Positions 26,308-35,505 of a DNA stretch of 64,000 bases are shown one piece after another. The notes beneath the pieces were generated by a model, which did no database searches, had not been told where the DNA came from, and worked only from the letters and a program-made list of their open reading frames with translations. Within the stretch, counting starts at the first letter, position 1. Each line of letters begins with the position of its first letter. Both the position numbers and the translations under genes were made by a program. Source of the DNA: Pararhizobium mangrovi (GTDB lineage Bacteria; Pseudomonadota; Alphaproteobacteria; Rhizobiales; Rhizobiaceae); NCBI RefSeq assembly GCF_006516965.1, contig NZ_VHLH01000018.1, positions 39,710 through 103,709 on the forward strand, read 5' to 3'.

Positions 26308-27900
26308 TCAGGACTTCACCCAGCAGCGGATCAGGGCGGACAGGTTGCTGAATTCCTGGTTGGGATCCTTGACCCAGCCGTCGACCTTGTCGTTCGTCGC
26401 CGCGATGAACTGGTTGAACATCGGCGCAATGAGGCCACCTTGGTCGCGCATGATCATCGCGGCCTCGTGGTACATCTGCTTGCGCTTGCTCTCGTCGAGT
26501 TCGCCGCGGGCCTGGACGATCAGCTTGTCGAACTTGTCGTTGAAGAAGCGCGTGTCGTTCCAGTCGGCCGAGGAGATGTAGGCGACGGAATACATCTGGT
26601 CCTGGGTCGGACGGCCACCCCAGTAGGAAGCCGAGAAGGGCTCCTTGTTCCACACCTCCGACCAGTATCCGTCACCGGGCACCCGCTGGATCTGCAGGTT
26701 GATGCCCGCCTGCTGGCAGGACTGCTGGTAGAGCTGCGCGGCGTCGACCGCGCCCGGGAAGGCAACGTCGGACGTGCGAAGCACGATCGGCCCGTCATGA
26801 CCCGACTTCTGGATATGGTGCTTCGCCTTGTCCGGATCGAACGTGCGCTGCGGGATGCCTTCGGGCGAAAGCGGATATGCCGAATTGATCGGGTAGTCGT
26901 TGCCGACCGCGCCGTAGCCGCGCAGGATGGTCTTGACCATCTCCTCGCGGTTGACGGCGAGCTTCAGCGCCATGCGCACGTCGTTGTTGTCGAACGGCTT
27001 GGTGTTGCAGAACATGTTGAAGGGGTAAAAGCCCTTGCCCTGCGTGTTCTGGATCGTCACGCCGGGCAGCCGCTCGACCAGATGCACGATCTTCGGCTCG
27101 ACGCGGTTGATGATCTGTACCTTGCCGCCCTGGAGCGCGGACATGCGGGCCGTGGCGTCGTTGATGACGAGGATCACGACCTCTTCGGCGTGACCGACCT
27201 CACCCTTGTTCCAGTAGTTCTCGAACTTCTTGCCGACGTTGCGGATGCCGGGCTGATGCTCGGCGACCTTGTAGGGTCCGGTGCCGATGCCGGCCTTCGG
27301 ATCGTCCTGGCCGCCGTTCGGCTGGATGACGAGATGGTAGTCCTCCAGCAGGAAGGGCAGGTCGGCATTCGCCGTCTTGAGGGTGAAGACGACGTTCTCG
27401 CCGTCCTTCTTGACGGACTTGATACCCTGCATGATGCCGAGCGCGCCGGACTTCGACTTCGCGTCGGAGTGACGCTCCATCGTGGCGACGACGTCTTCGG
27501 GCTTCATCGTCTTGCCGTTATGGAACTGGACGTCCTTGCGGATCTTGAACGACCACACCGTCGCGTCGTCGTTCGAGCTCCATTCGCTCGCGAGGTTCGG
27601 GATGGGCTTGCCGTCCGGCGTCAGCCGGACGAGCTGCTCGCCCCAGCAACGGCCGAAGATCGTCGGAACCTGGTTCGTCCATGAGGCGGGGTCGAGACTG
27701 TCGGTCGACTGGCCGGCCTGGATGCCGGCGGTCAGCGTGCCACCGGAAACGGGCTGGGCGGCCTGTGCGGCAGTCGTCAGCAGCGAGCCCGCGAAGGGCG
27801 CGGCGACGCCGAGCGCGGCTGCCCGGCCGAGAAAGTCGCGGCGGCTCATGCCACCGGAAGCCACGCGTCGGCTGAGATATTCGAGTTCCCTGTTGCTCAT
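26308..27900 (-). CDS. ABC transporter substrate-binding protein, family 5, Tat signal
   Basis: 530 residues. A twin-arginine signal (SRRDFLGRAAALGVAAPF) lies about 18 residues in, followed by cleavage near TAAQAA, so it is probably exported folded. The mature part is a family 5 (DppA/OppA) binding protein, with WSFKIRKDVQFHNGKTMKPEDV and IGTGPYKVAEH. GGGAGAG about four bases before the ATG is the ribosome binding site. It leads the importer operon. Ligand unknown. Confidence 0.9.
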   Translation of the reverse strand: MSNRELEYLSRRVASGGMSRRDFLGRAAALGVAAPFAGSLLTTAAQAAQPVSGGTLTAGIQAGQSTDSLDPASWTNQVPTIFGRCWGEQLVRLTPDGKPIPNLASEWSSNDDATVWSFKIRKDVQFHNGKTMKPEDVVATMERHSDAKSKSGALGIMQGIKSVKKDGENVVFTLKTANADLPFLLEDYHLVIQPNGGQDDPKAGIGTGPYKVAEHQPGIRNVGKKFENYWNKGEVGHAEEVVILVINDATARMSALQGGKVQIINRVEPKIVHLVERLPGVTIQNTQGKGFYPFNMFCNTKPFDNNDVRMALKLAVNREEMVKTILRGYGAVGNDYPINSAYPLSPEGIPQRTFDPDKAKHHIQKSGHDGPIVLRTSDVAFPGAVDAAQLYQQSCQQAGINLQIQRVPGDGYWSEVWNKEPFSASYWGGRPTQDQMYSVAYISSADWNDTRFFNDKFDKLIVQARGELDESKRKQMYHEAAMIMRDQGGLIAPMFNQFIAATNDKVDGWVKDPNQEFSNLSALIRCWVKS

Positions 27901-28218
27901 TCAAGCTCTCCCGGTTTATCGCGACCTTGCGGCCGGTGTATTGTATACGATCGGCCGGCGCACGAAACGCCGGTAGCAGCGAAGGGGGGCGTCAAGTGGC
28001 GGGCTTTCGCAAGCCCGGCATCAATCGGAGCGCCCCTTGGCGGGGCGGCGAAGAAGGAAGTCCGCCGCGCCCGCAATGGCGTCAGCGTCTCAAGGGCATC
28101 GTCATCGTGACCGTCTGTTCGATTCGTGCGTGACGAATGACGAAATTCCCTTTCGCTGTCTTCGATCCTGTGCGGGCGTCCGTGCGGCACACCCGGCGAT
28201 TGAGACGCGACCATAGGG
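27901..28218. other. Intergenic region holding the ABC operon promoter
   Basis: 318 bases between the CocE-type hydrolase and the binding-protein gene, both on the minus strand. It contains a GntR-like dyad at 27940-27951. Nothing else was recognised. Confidence 0.5.
27940..27951. promoter_or_regulatory. Candidate GntR-family operator
   Basis: ATTGTATACGAT differs at one base from the perfect dyad ATTGTATACAAT, a form common for GntR (FCD/FadR branch) operators. It lies about 40 bases before the binding-protein start codon. No GntR gene is in the window, so the cognate factor would act in trans. Confidence 0.4.
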
Positions 28219-30222
28219 TCATAGCCACCGGCGATCAAGCTTCTTGTTGAACTGACGTTCAAACACGAGGGTCTCTCCCTCCCACGCGCGGAAGCTTCCC
28301 GTGAGGTGGAAATGCGTCGCGTCGGCCGTCAGCGCCGTCGTCGCCTCGCTGCGCGTCGACCAGTCGCCGCGCCCGCTCGTCTGCGTCCAGACGCATTCGC
28401 CGCGCGCAGTCAGGGGATCGTCCGGATCGATCTGCCAGTGCTCGTCCACATGGCTGCCTGCGACGAGCCCGTGGACGGTGTCTTCGCTCTCGCCGAAATC
28501 GTCGGCGATGCGAACATGCGTCAGACCGGTGTTCTGGTCCATCTCGATGAGGCGGCGGCTTTCCGGGGCTCGAACGATACGCACGCCACGCGAGCGCGCG
28601 GCTTCGGGTTCCTCGAAACGCCATTCGTCCGTTTCCACGGCCGGATGCACGGGCAGGTCCAGTTCCCCGCCGTGCAGCGTCAGCGTCGCCATTTCGGGCG
28701 ACGGCCAGACGAGCGGCCAGTGGGCGGGCGAGATCGACACGCGAAGCCGGTTGCCGGCCGGCATCCGCCAGGCGATGTCGTCCAGTTGCAGGACGATTTC
28801 GAACGGCTCGCCCGGAACGAGCGCTTCCGGACGGTCGTGTCCGTTCCGGTGGCACAGGTTGAGGACGGCGTAGGTGATGCGCGTCGCCGCGCCGTCGGGA
28901 TAGACGTCGTTCAGCCGCACGGCGATCTGCGCGACGGGCTTGTCGCTTGCGAGCTTGAGCCGGATCACAGGCGCGCCGGTAAGGGTCAGATCGGCCTCGA
29001 GCGGCGCGCTGTCGAAGGTTGCCGAAAGCGCGTCGTCGCGGCGTTGGTCGCCGGGCAGTTCCGGCCCCCAGTAGATGGCGCACCATTCGCCGCCGAAGAG
29101 CCCGGTATCGGCCGGCGACGAGACGGCCACGGCGAACGGTTCCGATCCCTTGCGCGACAGCGTGCCGTCGCCGCTCAGTTGCAGCGTCTCGGTGGCGACC
29201 CGGGGCGAGGGCCATTCGGCTTCGGCCGCCCAGCGTCCGGTGCGTTCCTCGTACCAGGTCTGCGGGCGTTCGGAATCCATGACGAAGAGGCGCATGGCCG
29301 GGTCGTCCTCGACGCCGGTGTCGAGACCTTTCAGCCAGTGGTCCCACCAGCGACGCATCTCTTGAAGGAAACCGATGGGGTTCGGCTTTGCGAAGTGTGG
29401 ATATTTATGGATCCACGGCCCGACGATGCCCTTGGCCGGCGCATCGAGGTTGGAAACGAGGCGCGAGACGGCGTTCTTGTAGCCGTCCCCCCAACCGCCG
29501 ACGGCGAGAACCGGCACCTCGATCGCCGAATAATCCTCGCAGACCGAACCGTGTCGCCAGTAATCGTCGCGTGTCTGGTGCTCGATCCAGGTGGCGTGCA
29601 GCATGGCATTGTTTTCGAGGCGATCCATCCACAGCGCGCGCCAGTCCTCGCCGACGAGTTCGGGATCCGGCGGGCGCGGCGTGAAGGAGAACATGGTGGC
29701 GCCCCAACCGAGGTTCTCGTGGAGCATGAGGCCGCCCTTGTAATGGATGTCGTCGGAATAGCGGTCGTCCGTCGAGCACATGGTGACGATGGCCTTCAGC
29801 GCGGGCGGCCGCAGCGCCGCAACCTGCAGCGAGTTGAACCCGCCCCACGAGATTCCGTGCATGCCGACATTGCCGTCGCACCATTCCTGTTCGGCGAGCC
29901 AGGCGATCACGTCGCAGGCATCGGCGAGCTCCTGCTCGGTATATTCATCGCTCATCAGTCCTTCGGAATCGCCGTTGCCGCGCATGTCGACGCGCACCGA
30001 CGCGTAGCCGTGGCCGGCCATGTAGGGATGGGTGAGGCTGTCCCGGTCGGCCGTGCCGTCACGCTTGCGGTAGGGCAGGTATTCGAGGAGCGCCGGCACC
30101 GGCTTCTCGCTCGCATCGACGGGCATCCAGATGCGTGCGGATAGACGGCACCCATCGGGAAGCGGTATGAGGACGTGGTCCCGCTCGGCGATCTCGTGCG
30201 GAAACTTCGAAACGGTCTTCAT
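28219..30222 (-). CDS. CocE/NonD-family alpha/beta hydrolase
   Basis: 667 residues. The N-terminal hydrolase domain has a nucleophile elbow GMHGISWGGFNS and family signatures LEYLPYRKRDGT and GHGYASVRVDMRGNGDSEG; the C-terminal half is the X-Pro dipeptidyl-peptidase-type jelly roll (LTLTGAPVIRLKLAS, FEIVLQLDDIAWRMPAG). Relatives cleave acyl esters, amides or peptides. No signal peptide, so cytoplasmic. It lies upstream of the ABC importer on the same strand, 318 bases away, and may process the imported compound. Confidence 0.87.
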   Translation of the reverse strand: MKTVSKFPHEIAERDHVLIPLPDGCRLSARIWMPVDASEKPVPALLEYLPYRKRDGTADRDSLTHPYMAGHGYASVRVDMRGNGDSEGLMSDEYTEQELADACDVIAWLAEQEWCDGNVGMHGISWGGFNSLQVAALRPPALKAIVTMCSTDDRYSDDIHYKGGLMLHENLGWGATMFSFTPRPPDPELVGEDWRALWMDRLENNAMLHATWIEHQTRDDYWRHGSVCEDYSAIEVPVLAVGGWGDGYKNAVSRLVSNLDAPAKGIVGPWIHKYPHFAKPNPIGFLQEMRRWWDHWLKGLDTGVEDDPAMRLFVMDSERPQTWYEERTGRWAAEAEWPSPRVATETLQLSGDGTLSRKGSEPFAVAVSSPADTGLFGGEWCAIYWGPELPGDQRRDDALSATFDSAPLEADLTLTGAPVIRLKLASDKPVAQIAVRLNDVYPDGAATRITYAVLNLCHRNGHDRPEALVPGEPFEIVLQLDDIAWRMPAGNRLRVSISPAHWPLVWPSPEMATLTLHGGELDLPVHPAVETDEWRFEEPEAARSRGVRIVRAPESRRLIEMDQNTGLTHVRIADDFGESEDTVHGLVAGSHVDEHWQIDPDDPLTARGECVWTQTSGRGDWSTRSEATTALTADATHFHLTGSFRAWEGETLVFERQFNKKLDRRWL

Positions 30223-30341
30223 GGAAAATCGGTGATCCCTGTGCTGCGACGATGTCGCCGGAGCATGCTAGTGCAGCGCAGCAAAGTCCACACCGACCGT
30301 TTGCGACGGGTTGTCCCGTACGACGGCCGGGTGCACACGAA

Positions 30342-30369
30342 AACGGCCCCGCTGCGAAACGGGGCCGTT
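30342..30369 (-). terminator. Rho-independent terminator of the sugar ABC operon
   Basis: A perfect 10-base stem (30342-30351 with 30360-30369) around an 8-base loop runs on the minus strand into TTTTCG. It is about 130 bases past the stop of the sugar-binding protein gene. Confidence 0.7.
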
Positions 30370-30407
30370 CGGTTTCACCGCGGCGTTTCTTTTCCGGAGC
30401 GCCTTGC

Positions 30408-30499
30408 GACCTGATTGGATCAGGTCCAGCGCTCTATCCCTTTGCTTTTAGCGTTGTTCACGATGCCGGACTGGATCCGTCTGGCTGGAAAATGCGCTA
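30408..30499. repeat. Candidate intergenic palindromic repeat, copy 1
   Basis: GACCTGAT (30408-30415) and ATCAGGTC (30419-30426) form an 8-base dyad; further on, 30471-30499 closely matches 61027-61053 (shared core GGATC, GTCTGG, AATGC, CTA). Both copies abut the TAG stop of an unrelated minus-strand gene. The style resembles dispersed palindromic repeats of rhizobial genomes. Only two copies are visible here. Confidence 0.45.
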
Positions 30500-31459
30500 G
30501 AAGGGCGAATCCTTGAAGTAGTATTCCATTGCGTTGTCCTTGGTGACGAGGGTGGCGTCGAGGATGAACTTGCCGCGCACCGGCGCCTGGTCGTAGAGAT
30601 GGGCAGCCGTCAGATCCATGGCGGTCGCCACCATCGACGGCGGATAGAGAACGTCGACGGGCACCATCTTGTCGCCATCGGCCACGCGCTTGATCATGTC
30701 CTTCATGCCGGCACCGCCGACGACCATCTTGATGCCGTCCTGGCGACCGGCCTGCTTGATGGCTTCGAGCACGCCGACGGCCATGTCGTCGTCCTGGCAC
30801 CAGACGGCGTCGATGTTCTGGTACTTGGTCAGGAAGTCCTGCATGACCTTGAAGGCGTCGTCGCGCGACCAGTTGCCGTACTGGCGGTCGAGCACCTTGA
30901 TGTCCGAACCCTTGATCGCGTCGTTGAAGCCTTTCTGGCGCTCCTCGTCGATGGTGATCGGCAGGCCGCGGATGACGACGACGTTGGCCTTGCCGAGGTT
31001 CTTCTTCATGTACTCCCCGGCGACGTGGCCGAGGCCGTAATTGTTGCCGGCGACGTAGAGGTCGTGGATCGAATCGTCGGAGAGCGCGCGGTCGACGACG
31101 GTCACGAAGATGCCCTTGTCCTTGACCTCGCGCACGGGATCCGTCAGCTCGTCGGAATTTTGGGGCAGGGTGACGAGGGCGTCGATGCCCTGCACCGTCA
31201 TGTCTTCGAGCGCGTTCGCCTGATCGGCCCCGTTCGGCGAGGTCTTCACCATCACCTTCAGGCCGGGATACTTCTTCTCGAGGATCTTCGCCTCGCGCTC
31301 GGCGTGGTAGACCACGCCGCCCGTCCAGCCGTGATCGGCCGCCGGCACGGAAACGCCGATCGTGTAATCCTTCTTCTCATTGTCCTGGGCGCTCGCCCAG
31401 GGAACTGCGGCGCTCAGTGCAAGAGCCGCCGCCAGCCCGACCATCAAGCTACGTCGCAT
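30497..31459 (-). CDS. Sugar ABC transporter substrate-binding protein (RbsB type)
   Basis: 320 residues. The signal peptide (LMVGLAAALALSAAVPWASA) directs export to the periplasm; the rest is a type I periplasmic binding protein of the ribose/galactose/inositol class (IGVSVPAADHGWTGGVVYHA, WCQDDDMAVGVLEAI). It is the last gene of the operon with RbsC- and RbsA-type genes, with a hairpin-bearing 135-base gap before it. Ligand is a monosaccharide or polyol, identity unknown. Confidence 0.92.
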   Translation of the reverse strand: MRRSLMVGLAAALALSAAVPWASAQDNEKKDYTIGVSVPAADHGWTGGVVYHAEREAKILEKKYPGLKVMVKTSPNGADQANALEDMTVQGIDALVTLPQNSDELTDPVREVKDKGIFVTVVDRALSDDSIHDLYVAGNNYGLGHVAGEYMKKNLGKANVVVIRGLPITIDEERQKGFNDAIKGSDIKVLDRQYGNWSRDDAFKVMQDFLTKYQNIDAVWCQDDDMAVGVLEAIKQAGRQDGIKMVVGGAGMKDMIKRVADGDKMVPVDVLYPPSMVATAMDLTAAHLYDQAPVRGKFILDATLVTKDNAMEYYFKDSPF

Positions 31460-31482
31460 GTGTTCTCCCTTTCACGCGCGGG

Positions 31483-31498
31483 CCGTTTCGAAACGGCG
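31483..31498. promoter_or_regulatory. 16-base palindrome / mRNA hairpin before the binding-protein gene
   Basis: GCCGTTTCGAAACGGC is a perfect palindrome 24 bases upstream of the binding-protein start. Outer arms GCGGGCC (31479-31485) and GGCCCGC (31503-31509) give an alternative fold. In binding-protein operons such hairpins in the permease-to-binding-protein gap often stabilise the downstream mRNA; an operator is the other option. Confidence 0.45.
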
Positions 31499-31594
31499 GG
31501 TGGCCCGCTCCTCCCAGTCGCCGCATCCCCTTCCGGACCGGCGGCATCATGAAGGCCCTGCTCCTCCTCGGCATCAGGACCTTCAGGAATGGTA

Positions 31595-32611
31595 TCAGCC
31601 CTTGCGCATCAGCGAACGCTGCATGAGCATGGCGACGATGATGATCGCGCCCTGCACGGCGCCGATCAGATATTCGCTGACGAAGTTCGAAAGCACCATG
31701 ATGTTGCCGACGATCTCCAGCATGAAGGCGCCGCAGATCGAACCCCAGATGCGCCCGACGCCGCCTCTGAGCGCCGTTCCGCCGATGACGACGGCGGTGA
31801 TCGCCTGCAGTTCCCACAGAAGTCCGGTCGTCGTCGTCGAAGCACCGAGGCGCGGTACGTAGACGACGACCGCGATCGCCACGCAGACGCCCTGGATGAC
31901 GTAGGTGAGCGCACGCACCCGCGAGACCGAGACGCCGGAATAGCGCGCGACCTCCTCGTTGGAGCCGACGGCGAGCACGTGGCGTCCGAAGGGCGTCTTG
32001 TAGAGAACGAAGGCGCCGACGAGACCGACCGCGAGGATGATCCAGACCGGCACCGGCAGGCCGAGGATTTCTCCGGTATAGATCGGCCGCAAATAACTGC
32101 GCATGGTGCTGGACGAGATGGCGATCGAGCCGCCGTCGGCGAGCCAGACCGTGACGGAACGGAAGATCGCCATGGTGCCGAGGGTGACGATGAACGGTTC
32201 GATGCGCCCGAGCGTCGTCACCGTGCCGTTCAGGAGACCCGACAGCGCGCCGGTCCCGATCGCGACGAGGATCGCGACGGCGACGAGGCCGACGCCGTCC
32301 GCCATGTACCCGCCGTTCATGAACAGAATCATGATGCCGGCCACGAACGCCGTCATCGAACCGACCGAAAGGTCGAGCCCGCCCGCGGAGATGACGAAGG
32401 TGGCGCCGACGGCGATGATCGCGATGAAGGAGCAGCGCGTCGCGACGTTCAGGAGATTGTTGACGCTCAGGAAATTCTCGTTGACGACGTAGCCGAGAAC
32501 CATGAGGAGCGCGAGTGCGACGAAGGGCGCGATGCCCGCGAGATCGGTCTCGCGCAAGCGTTGGCCGAAGCTGCGCGTTTCGCCGGGCCGCGCTACGGTT
32601 TCTTCGCTCAT
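31595..32611 (-). CDS. Sugar ABC transporter permease (RbsC type)
   Basis: 338 residues with eight to ten membrane helices and the family motif SAGGLDLSVGSMTAFVAG. It forms the pore of the importer. Its start overlaps the ATPase stop by four bases (ATGA), showing translational coupling. Confidence 0.92.
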   Translation of the reverse strand: MSEETVARPGETRSFGQRLRETDLAGIAPFVALALLMVLGYVVNENFLSVNNLLNVATRCSFIAIIAVGATFVISAGGLDLSVGSMTAFVAGIMILFMNGGYMADGVGLVAVAILVAIGTGALSGLLNGTVTTLGRIEPFIVTLGTMAIFRSVTVWLADGGSIAISSSTMRSYLRPIYTGEILGLPVPVWIILAVGLVGAFVLYKTPFGRHVLAVGSNEEVARYSGVSVSRVRALTYVIQGVCVAIAVVVYVPRLGASTTTTGLLWELQAITAVVIGGTALRGGVGRIWGSICGAFMLEIVGNIMVLSNFVSEYLIGAVQGAIIIVAMLMQRSLMRKG

Positions 32612-34152
32612 GCGTGCATCGCTCCCTCGATTTCCTCCACGGACTCGACCCCGGTTGCTCGCATCACGATCTCGTCCTCGGTCATTGCCTCCCCCGTAAC
32701 CTCTCCCGCCATTCGCCCGCCGCGCATGACGATGATGCGCTCGCAGATGCCGATCAGTTCCTGCATTTCCGAAGAGACGACGATGACGCCCTTGCCGGCT
32801 TCGGCGAGCTCGGCGATGAAGCGGTAGATCTGCTCCTTCGTGCCGATATCGATGCCACGTGTCGGCTCGTCGATGATGACGATCTTGGGATCGGCGAGCA
32901 TCATCTTGGCAAGGAGCAGCTTCTGCTGGTTGCCGCCGGAAAGCTGGCCGGCGAGCAGCGAGCGGCGTCGTGCACGAATGTCGAAATCGGTGAAGGCCTT
33001 GTCGAGTGCGGCGTTCTCGCGCCGTCCGTCGACCATCGGCCCGCGCGTGAACCGCGAGAGGGTCGCAAGCGTCAGATTGGTGGCGAGCGTCTTGTCGAGA
33101 AGCAGGCCTTTGCCCTTCCGGTCTTCGCTAAGATAGACGATGCCGGCCTTCATCGACTGGTCGGCGGAGGAAAAGCGTGTCGGCCGGTCCTTGATCCTGA
33201 GCGTGCCGTGCGAGGGGCGAAGGCCGACGATGCCCTCCATCAGTTCCGTCCGGCCGGCACCGATCAGTCCGGCGAAACCGAGGATTTCGCCGCGATGCAG
33301 GGTGAAGGAGATGTTGGCGGCGAGGCCCGGCACCTCGAAATTCTCGACGGAAAGCAGCATTTCGCGGCCGGCGCGCACATGGCGCTCGGGATAGAGTTGC
33401 GAGACGTCGCGGCCGACCATGAGGCGAGCCATCTCCACCGGTTCCAGCCCTTCGGCCGAACGTGTCGTGACGCGACGTCCGTCGCGAAGCACGGTGACCC
33501 GATCGGCGATCGCGCCGACTTCCGGAAGGCGGTGGGAGATATAGAGGACGGCGATGCCGCGATCGCGAAGGTCGCGGATGACCTTCAGCAGCGCTTCGGT
33601 CTCGAACGGGGTGAGGGCCGCAGTCGGCTCGTCGAAGATGACGGCCTTGTGCGGGACCTGCAGCGCACGGGCGATCTGCACGAGCTGGCGCTTGGCGATC
33701 GAAAGCGAAGCGACGACGGCGCGCGGATCGATCTCCGCGCCGAGATCGCTCAGGGCGGCGGCAGCAAGCCGGTTCATCTCGCCGTCGCGGGTGAGGAAAC
33801 CGCGCTTGAGTTCGCGGCCGAGGAAGATGTTCTGTGCCACCGTGCGGTGCGGCGCGAGCAGGATTTCCTGGTGCACGAGCACGATGCCGCGCTTTTCCGC
33901 GTCGACCGGACCGGAAAAGCGGAGGGTTTCGCCTTCCAAGGAGATCGAGCCGCGGCTCGGCGCAAGATGGCCGGCCATCAGCTTCATCAGCGTCGACTTG
34001 CCGGCACCGTTCTCGCCGATGATCGCATGGACCTCGCCGGGGTAGAGCGCGAGATCAATGTCGCTCAACACCTCGACGGGGCCGAACGACTTCGCCAGCC
34101 CGCGCGCCTCCAGGACGGGCATGCTCTCTTCCGAAATCGCATCACGCGCCAT
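32608..34152 (-). CDS. Sugar ABC transporter double ATPase (RbsA type)
   Basis: 514 residues with two ATPase halves. The first half has Walker A GENGAGKST and Walker B AVIFDEPTAALT. The second has the degenerate GLIGAGRTELMEG typical of RbsA/MglA second sites, signature LSGGNQQK and IVIIDEPTRGIDIG. It powers sugar import. A 175-base gap separates it from the oxidoreductase gene upstream, enough for its own promoter. Confidence 0.92.
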   Translation of the reverse strand: MARDAISEESMPVLEARGLAKSFGPVEVLSDIDLALYPGEVHAIIGENGAGKSTLMKLMAGHLAPSRGSISLEGETLRFSGPVDAEKRGIVLVHQEILLAPHRTVAQNIFLGRELKRGFLTRDGEMNRLAAAALSDLGAEIDPRAVVASLSIAKRQLVQIARALQVPHKAVIFDEPTAALTPFETEALLKVIRDLRDRGIAVLYISHRLPEVGAIADRVTVLRDGRRVTTRSAEGLEPVEMARLMVGRDVSQLYPERHVRAGREMLLSVENFEVPGLAANISFTLHRGEILGFAGLIGAGRTELMEGIVGLRPSHGTLRIKDRPTRFSSADQSMKAGIVYLSEDRKGKGLLLDKTLATNLTLATLSRFTRGPMVDGRRENAALDKAFTDFDIRARRRSLLAGQLSGGNQQKLLLAKMMLADPKIVIIDEPTRGIDIGTKEQIYRFIAELAEAGKGVIVVSSEMQELIGICERIIVMRGGRMAGEVTGEAMTEDEIVMRATGVESVEEIEGAMHA

Positions 34153-34327
34153 TCAAAGCCTCCCGACAGCGCGATTGAAAAGCGACCCGGACGAGCCGCC
34201 CCATACCATGTTTATCACGAACGGGTGTCGGGCGAGCCGCCGATGGCTGCGCTCCCCGAACCGTTTCGCCTGTCCCTTTACGCCTCCCGGAATATTCGTG
34301 CCGACCGAGCCCCGGCCAAAGACACGA

Positions 34328-35491
34328 TCAAAGCTTCGTCCAGACGCTTCCGTTCTTCGACGATTCCACCGACGTCGCGATGAACTTCATGCCGTCGAGG
34401 CCGTCCTCGACCGTCGGGTAGATGACGCCGCCGGGTGTCGACTTGCCTTCCCGTGCCGCGAAGAGCGCCTGCGCGGCTTCTGAGTAAAGGTTGGCGAAGC
34501 CTTCGAGATAGCCTTCCGGATGGCCGGCGGGCACACGGACGAAACGGCCCGCATCCTCGCCCATGCCGGCGCCACCGCGTGTGATCAGTCGCTTTTCTTC
34601 GCCGAAGGGCGCGTACCAGAGATGGTTCGGATGCTCCTGCGACCATTCGAGCCCGCCGCGCGAACCGTAGATGCCGAGTGCGAGACCGTTCTCGTTGCCG
34701 ACTGCGACCTGGCTCGCCCAAAGCATGCCCCGCGCACCGCTTTCGTAGCGCATGAGGATCTGGACGTTGTCGTCGAGCCTGCGTCCTTCGACGAAGGTCG
34801 AAAGCTCGGCGCAGAGTTCGTTCGGCAGTTCGCCGGTGACGAAGGCGGCGAGGTTGTAGGCGTGCGTGCCGATGTCTCCGATCGCGCCGCCGGCGCCGGA
34901 ACGCTCCGGATCGGTGCGCCACTCGGCCTGCTTCACGCCGGTCTCCTCGGCCTTTTCGGCGAGCCAGTCCTGCGCGTATTCCGCCTTCACCACGCGAAGC
35001 TGGCCGATCGCGCCGTCGCGCACCATGGCCCGGGCCTGCCGGATCATCGGGTAGGCGGTGTAGTTGTGCGTGAGGATGAAGAGCTTGCCGGAAGAGCGCA
35101 CGAGCTCGACGAGCTCTTCCGCCTCCGAAACGCTGACCGTCATCGGCTTGTCGCAGATGACGTGAATGCCGGCGTTGAGGAACGCCTTGGCGGCCGACGC
35201 ATGGAGGTGGTTCGGCGTGACGATCGAGACTACCTCGATGCCGTCCGCGCGCGCGGCCTCGGCCTTCGCCATCTCGATGTAGCTCGTATAGCTGCGATCC
35301 GCCGAGATGCCGTTTTCCGCAGCCGAAGCCGCGGCACGGTCCGGATCGGAGGAGAGGGCGCCGGCAACGAGTTCGAAGCGGTCGTCGAGACGGGACGCGA
35401 TGCGGTGGACGGCACCGATGAAGGCGCCCTGTCCGCCGCCGACCATGCCGAGGCGGATGCGCCGTCCGCCGGGATGTTCCTGACTGGCCAT
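34328..35491 (-). CDS. Gfo/Idh/MocA-family oxidoreductase
   Basis: 387 residues from the ATG at 35491 (AAAGGA upstream). N-terminal NAD(P) Rossmann fold with GMVGGGQGAFIGAVHR, the catalytic-lysine motif as HVICDKPMTVS, and a C-terminal alpha/beta domain with GDIGTHAYNLAAFV, whose histidine is the usual active-site residue. Such enzymes oxidise or reduce hydroxyls of sugars and inositols. It is 14 bases after the TIM-barrel gene and next to a sugar importer, so it likely acts on the imported sugar, perhaps as a 3-keto-sugar step. Confidence 0.9.
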   Translation of the reverse strand: MASQEHPGGRRIRLGMVGGGQGAFIGAVHRIASRLDDRFELVAGALSSDPDRAAASAAENGISADRSYTSYIEMAKAEAARADGIEVVSIVTPNHLHASAAKAFLNAGIHVICDKPMTVSVSEAEELVELVRSSGKLFILTHNYTAYPMIRQARAMVRDGAIGQLRVVKAEYAQDWLAEKAEETGVKQAEWRTDPERSGAGGAIGDIGTHAYNLAAFVTGELPNELCAELSTFVEGRRLDDNVQILMRYESGARGMLWASQVAVGNENGLALGIYGSRGGLEWSQEHPNHLWYAPFGEEKRLITRGGAGMGEDAGRFVRVPAGHPEGYLEGFANLYSEAAQALFAAREGKSTPGGVIYPTVEDGLDGMKFIATSVESSKNGSVWTKL

Positions 35492-35505
35492 GATGGCGTC
35501 CTTTC

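Noticed and set aside
28306..30144. 612-codon plus-strand frame
   Set aside because: Antisense to the CocE/NonD hydrolase, which has clear catalytic motifs; no start signal and no domain.
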